Position numbers and translations under genes: made by a program
The notes under the pieces: generated by a model
Databases searched by the model: none
What the model saw: the letters and a program-made list of their open reading frames with translations, nothing else
What the model was told of the DNA's origin: nothing
Shown here: piece by piece, positions 63,094-64,000 of the stretch
Position numbering within the stretch: the first letter of the stretch is position 1
Layout: each line of letters starts with the position of its first letter
DNA from: Halorhabdus utahensis DSM 12940
GTDB lineage: Archaea > Halobacteriota > Halobacteria > Halobacteriales > Haloarculaceae
Assembly: GCF_000023945.1 (NCBI RefSeq)
Contig: NC_013158.1
Location: 1,674,001 to 1,738,000 of the forward strand
Direction of reading: 5' to 3'
Length of the DNA: 64,000 nucleotides

Positions 63094-63785
63094 GCCAGGA
63101 AGAACGCAGCGAGGCCCTGATCGAGGTGCTTGAGGACCTCCAGGAGTCGGACATCGACTTCGTGCTCGTCGGCGGGTATGCCGTCAGCCAGTTCGAAACG
63201 CGCTTCTCGACTGATCTGGATCTCGTCATCGCTCCCGACGAATACGACGATGTCGTCGCGTTTCTCGAAGCCCATCACTTCGAGCGCCAGGACGCCCTCG
63301 AAGTCCCGCCCGAGGAGACCATCTACGATCGAGAAATCGAACTGTTCGAGCGCTCCGAGGACCTCGTCCATCCCGTCGGCGTCGACGTGCTGGTGAACGG
63401 CCTTGGCTGTCGGCAGACCGACGCGGAGTGGTCGCTCGCGTATCTCCGCGATCACAGCACCGAGCGAGCGATCTCCGGTGGGTCGAAATCGACGACGGCG
63501 CGCACGGCAGATGGCGAGATTCTGGTCGCCGCGAAACTACACAGCGCACGCCCGACGGATCTCGCAGACGTACTGGCTGCCGTTCCGGAAATCGACCTCG
63601 ATATCGTCGAAACGCACATCCACCGTGGCGACCCGGGCGCCTTGCAGGCGCAACTCGAAGACGCACGGGAGTTCATCGCGGAGGGCGGTCTCGACCACCG
63701 GTTCAAGAGTCTATTCGGCCAGTCTGCGGCGTCGAGTGACGATATCGACGCGTTACTCGAATTTCTCGAAGGACAAATCTCCTGA
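63090..63785 (+). CDS. Nucleotidyltransferase-fold toxin, AbiEii-like
   Basis: 231 residues. The nucleotidyltransferase signature is clear: FVLVGGYAVSQFETRFSTDL, with Gly28-Gly29, then STDLDLVI (Asp42, Asp44). A third acidic residue is expected in DVLVNGLG or nearby (VGVDVLV, about residue 90). The remainder is helical (DGEILVAAKLHSARPTDLAD), as in AbiEii-type toxins, which modify tRNA or other acceptors by transferring nucleotides. Coupled to the winged-helix gene, it forms a type IV-like or AbiE-like toxin-antitoxin module. Substrate and toxicity are not testable from sequence. Confidence 0.75.
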   Translation: MSQEERSEALIEVLEDLQESDIDFVLVGGYAVSQFETRFSTDLDLVIAPDEYDDVVAFLEAHHFERQDALEVPPEETIYDREIELFERSEDLVHPVGVDVLVNGLGCRQTDAEWSLAYLRDHSTERAISGGSKSTTARTADGEILVAAKLHSARPTDLADVLAAVPEIDLDIVETHIHRGDPGALQAQLEDAREFIAEGGLDHRFKSLFGQSAASSDDIDALLEFLEGQIS

Positions 63786-64000
63786 TAACCCATCATAGAA
63801 ACGTTCCCTACCCGATATCGAGTGTAAGAGTGTGAGAAATATAGAAAGGATGTCTTGATATTCCGATATCTAGCCGATTTCTATTATGACCCGCGTGGCC
63901 GATAAAGAGGATGTATCTCCCATAGAAAAGCTCTATAACGGCCTGCTCAGCGTTCTCATATTATAATACCCGTCGCATCGCCGTAGTTAATCTTCCAAAT
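63786..64000. other. Intergenic region at the window edge
   Basis: About 215 AT-rich bases. CGATATC-type words recur (63,813 and 63,866) in different contexts. No gene starts clearly within the window, and the region is cut by the window edge. Confidence 0.35.

Noticed and set aside
1-64000. CRISPR array or insertion sequence
   Set aside because: I found no regularly spaced direct repeats, no transposase-like proteins, and no terminal inverted repeats around a coding region.

Overview
The window is a stretch of haloarchaeal DNA, probably from a megaplasmid or a large accessory region of a chromosome. The evidence is high GC in the older-looking genes, strongly acidic proteins, two TFB-family transcription factors, an Orc1/Cdc6 initiator, an RPA-like OB-fold protein and AT-rich promoters set about 25 bases before start codons. 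I see no rRNA, tRNA, integrase, transposase or CRISPR array, and I cannot name the species.

Region 1 (1-11 kb, high GC) is a tightly coupled operon for a conjugation-like type IV secretion machine. It holds a membrane-anchored surface protein (cut by the window edge), a VirB6-like channel, a two-helix membrane protein carrying the VirB4 N-terminal domain, the VirB4 ATPase, and a giant VirD4/HerA-type coupling ATPase. A primase-polymerase-like gene follows. Region 2 (11-22 kb) is a loose accessory zone: a toxin-antitoxin pair, an OB-fold protein, tiny genes, a PD-(D/E)XK protein, a TFB, a GIY-YIG-like protein, a DUF6884-like gene broken by an amber codon, a DUF932-like protein and membrane proteins.

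Region 3 (22-46 kb) is a dense defence island. A McrB-McrC type IV restriction pair (minus strand) lies back to back with a six-gene plus-strand run: SNF2 helicase, large adenine methyltransferase, EVE-like plus nuclease-like protein, OLD-type ATPase/TOPRIM protein, GHKL ATPase, and an 1,764-residue DUF1998 helicase with a C-terminal nuclease-like domain. The first two genes resemble class 1 DISARM (DrmD, DrmMI). The rest does not match that layout and looks like a hybrid or undescribed system. A convergent pair, a TaqI-like adenine methyltransferase overlapping an AlbA_2 protein, closes the island. GC falls sharply in the middle genes, which indicates modular exchange.

Region 4 (46-53 kb, GC rises again) carries an AddA/AddB-like helicase-nuclease pair and a DUF457/YdjM-type membrane protein. 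Region 5 (53-64 kb) has a VWA protein, a HAD-like protein, a pentapeptide-like membrane protein with a channel-like tail, and a HEAT-repeat protein. It also has an unusual two-gene operon: a TFB-like protein with three cyclin folds and no zinc ribbon, then an HNH endonuclease with four repeats sharing a C/H-C-H signature. The window ends with a short Orc1/Cdc6 behind an AT-rich intergenic region and an AbiE-like toxin-antitoxin pair with a perfect 18-bp operator-like palindrome.
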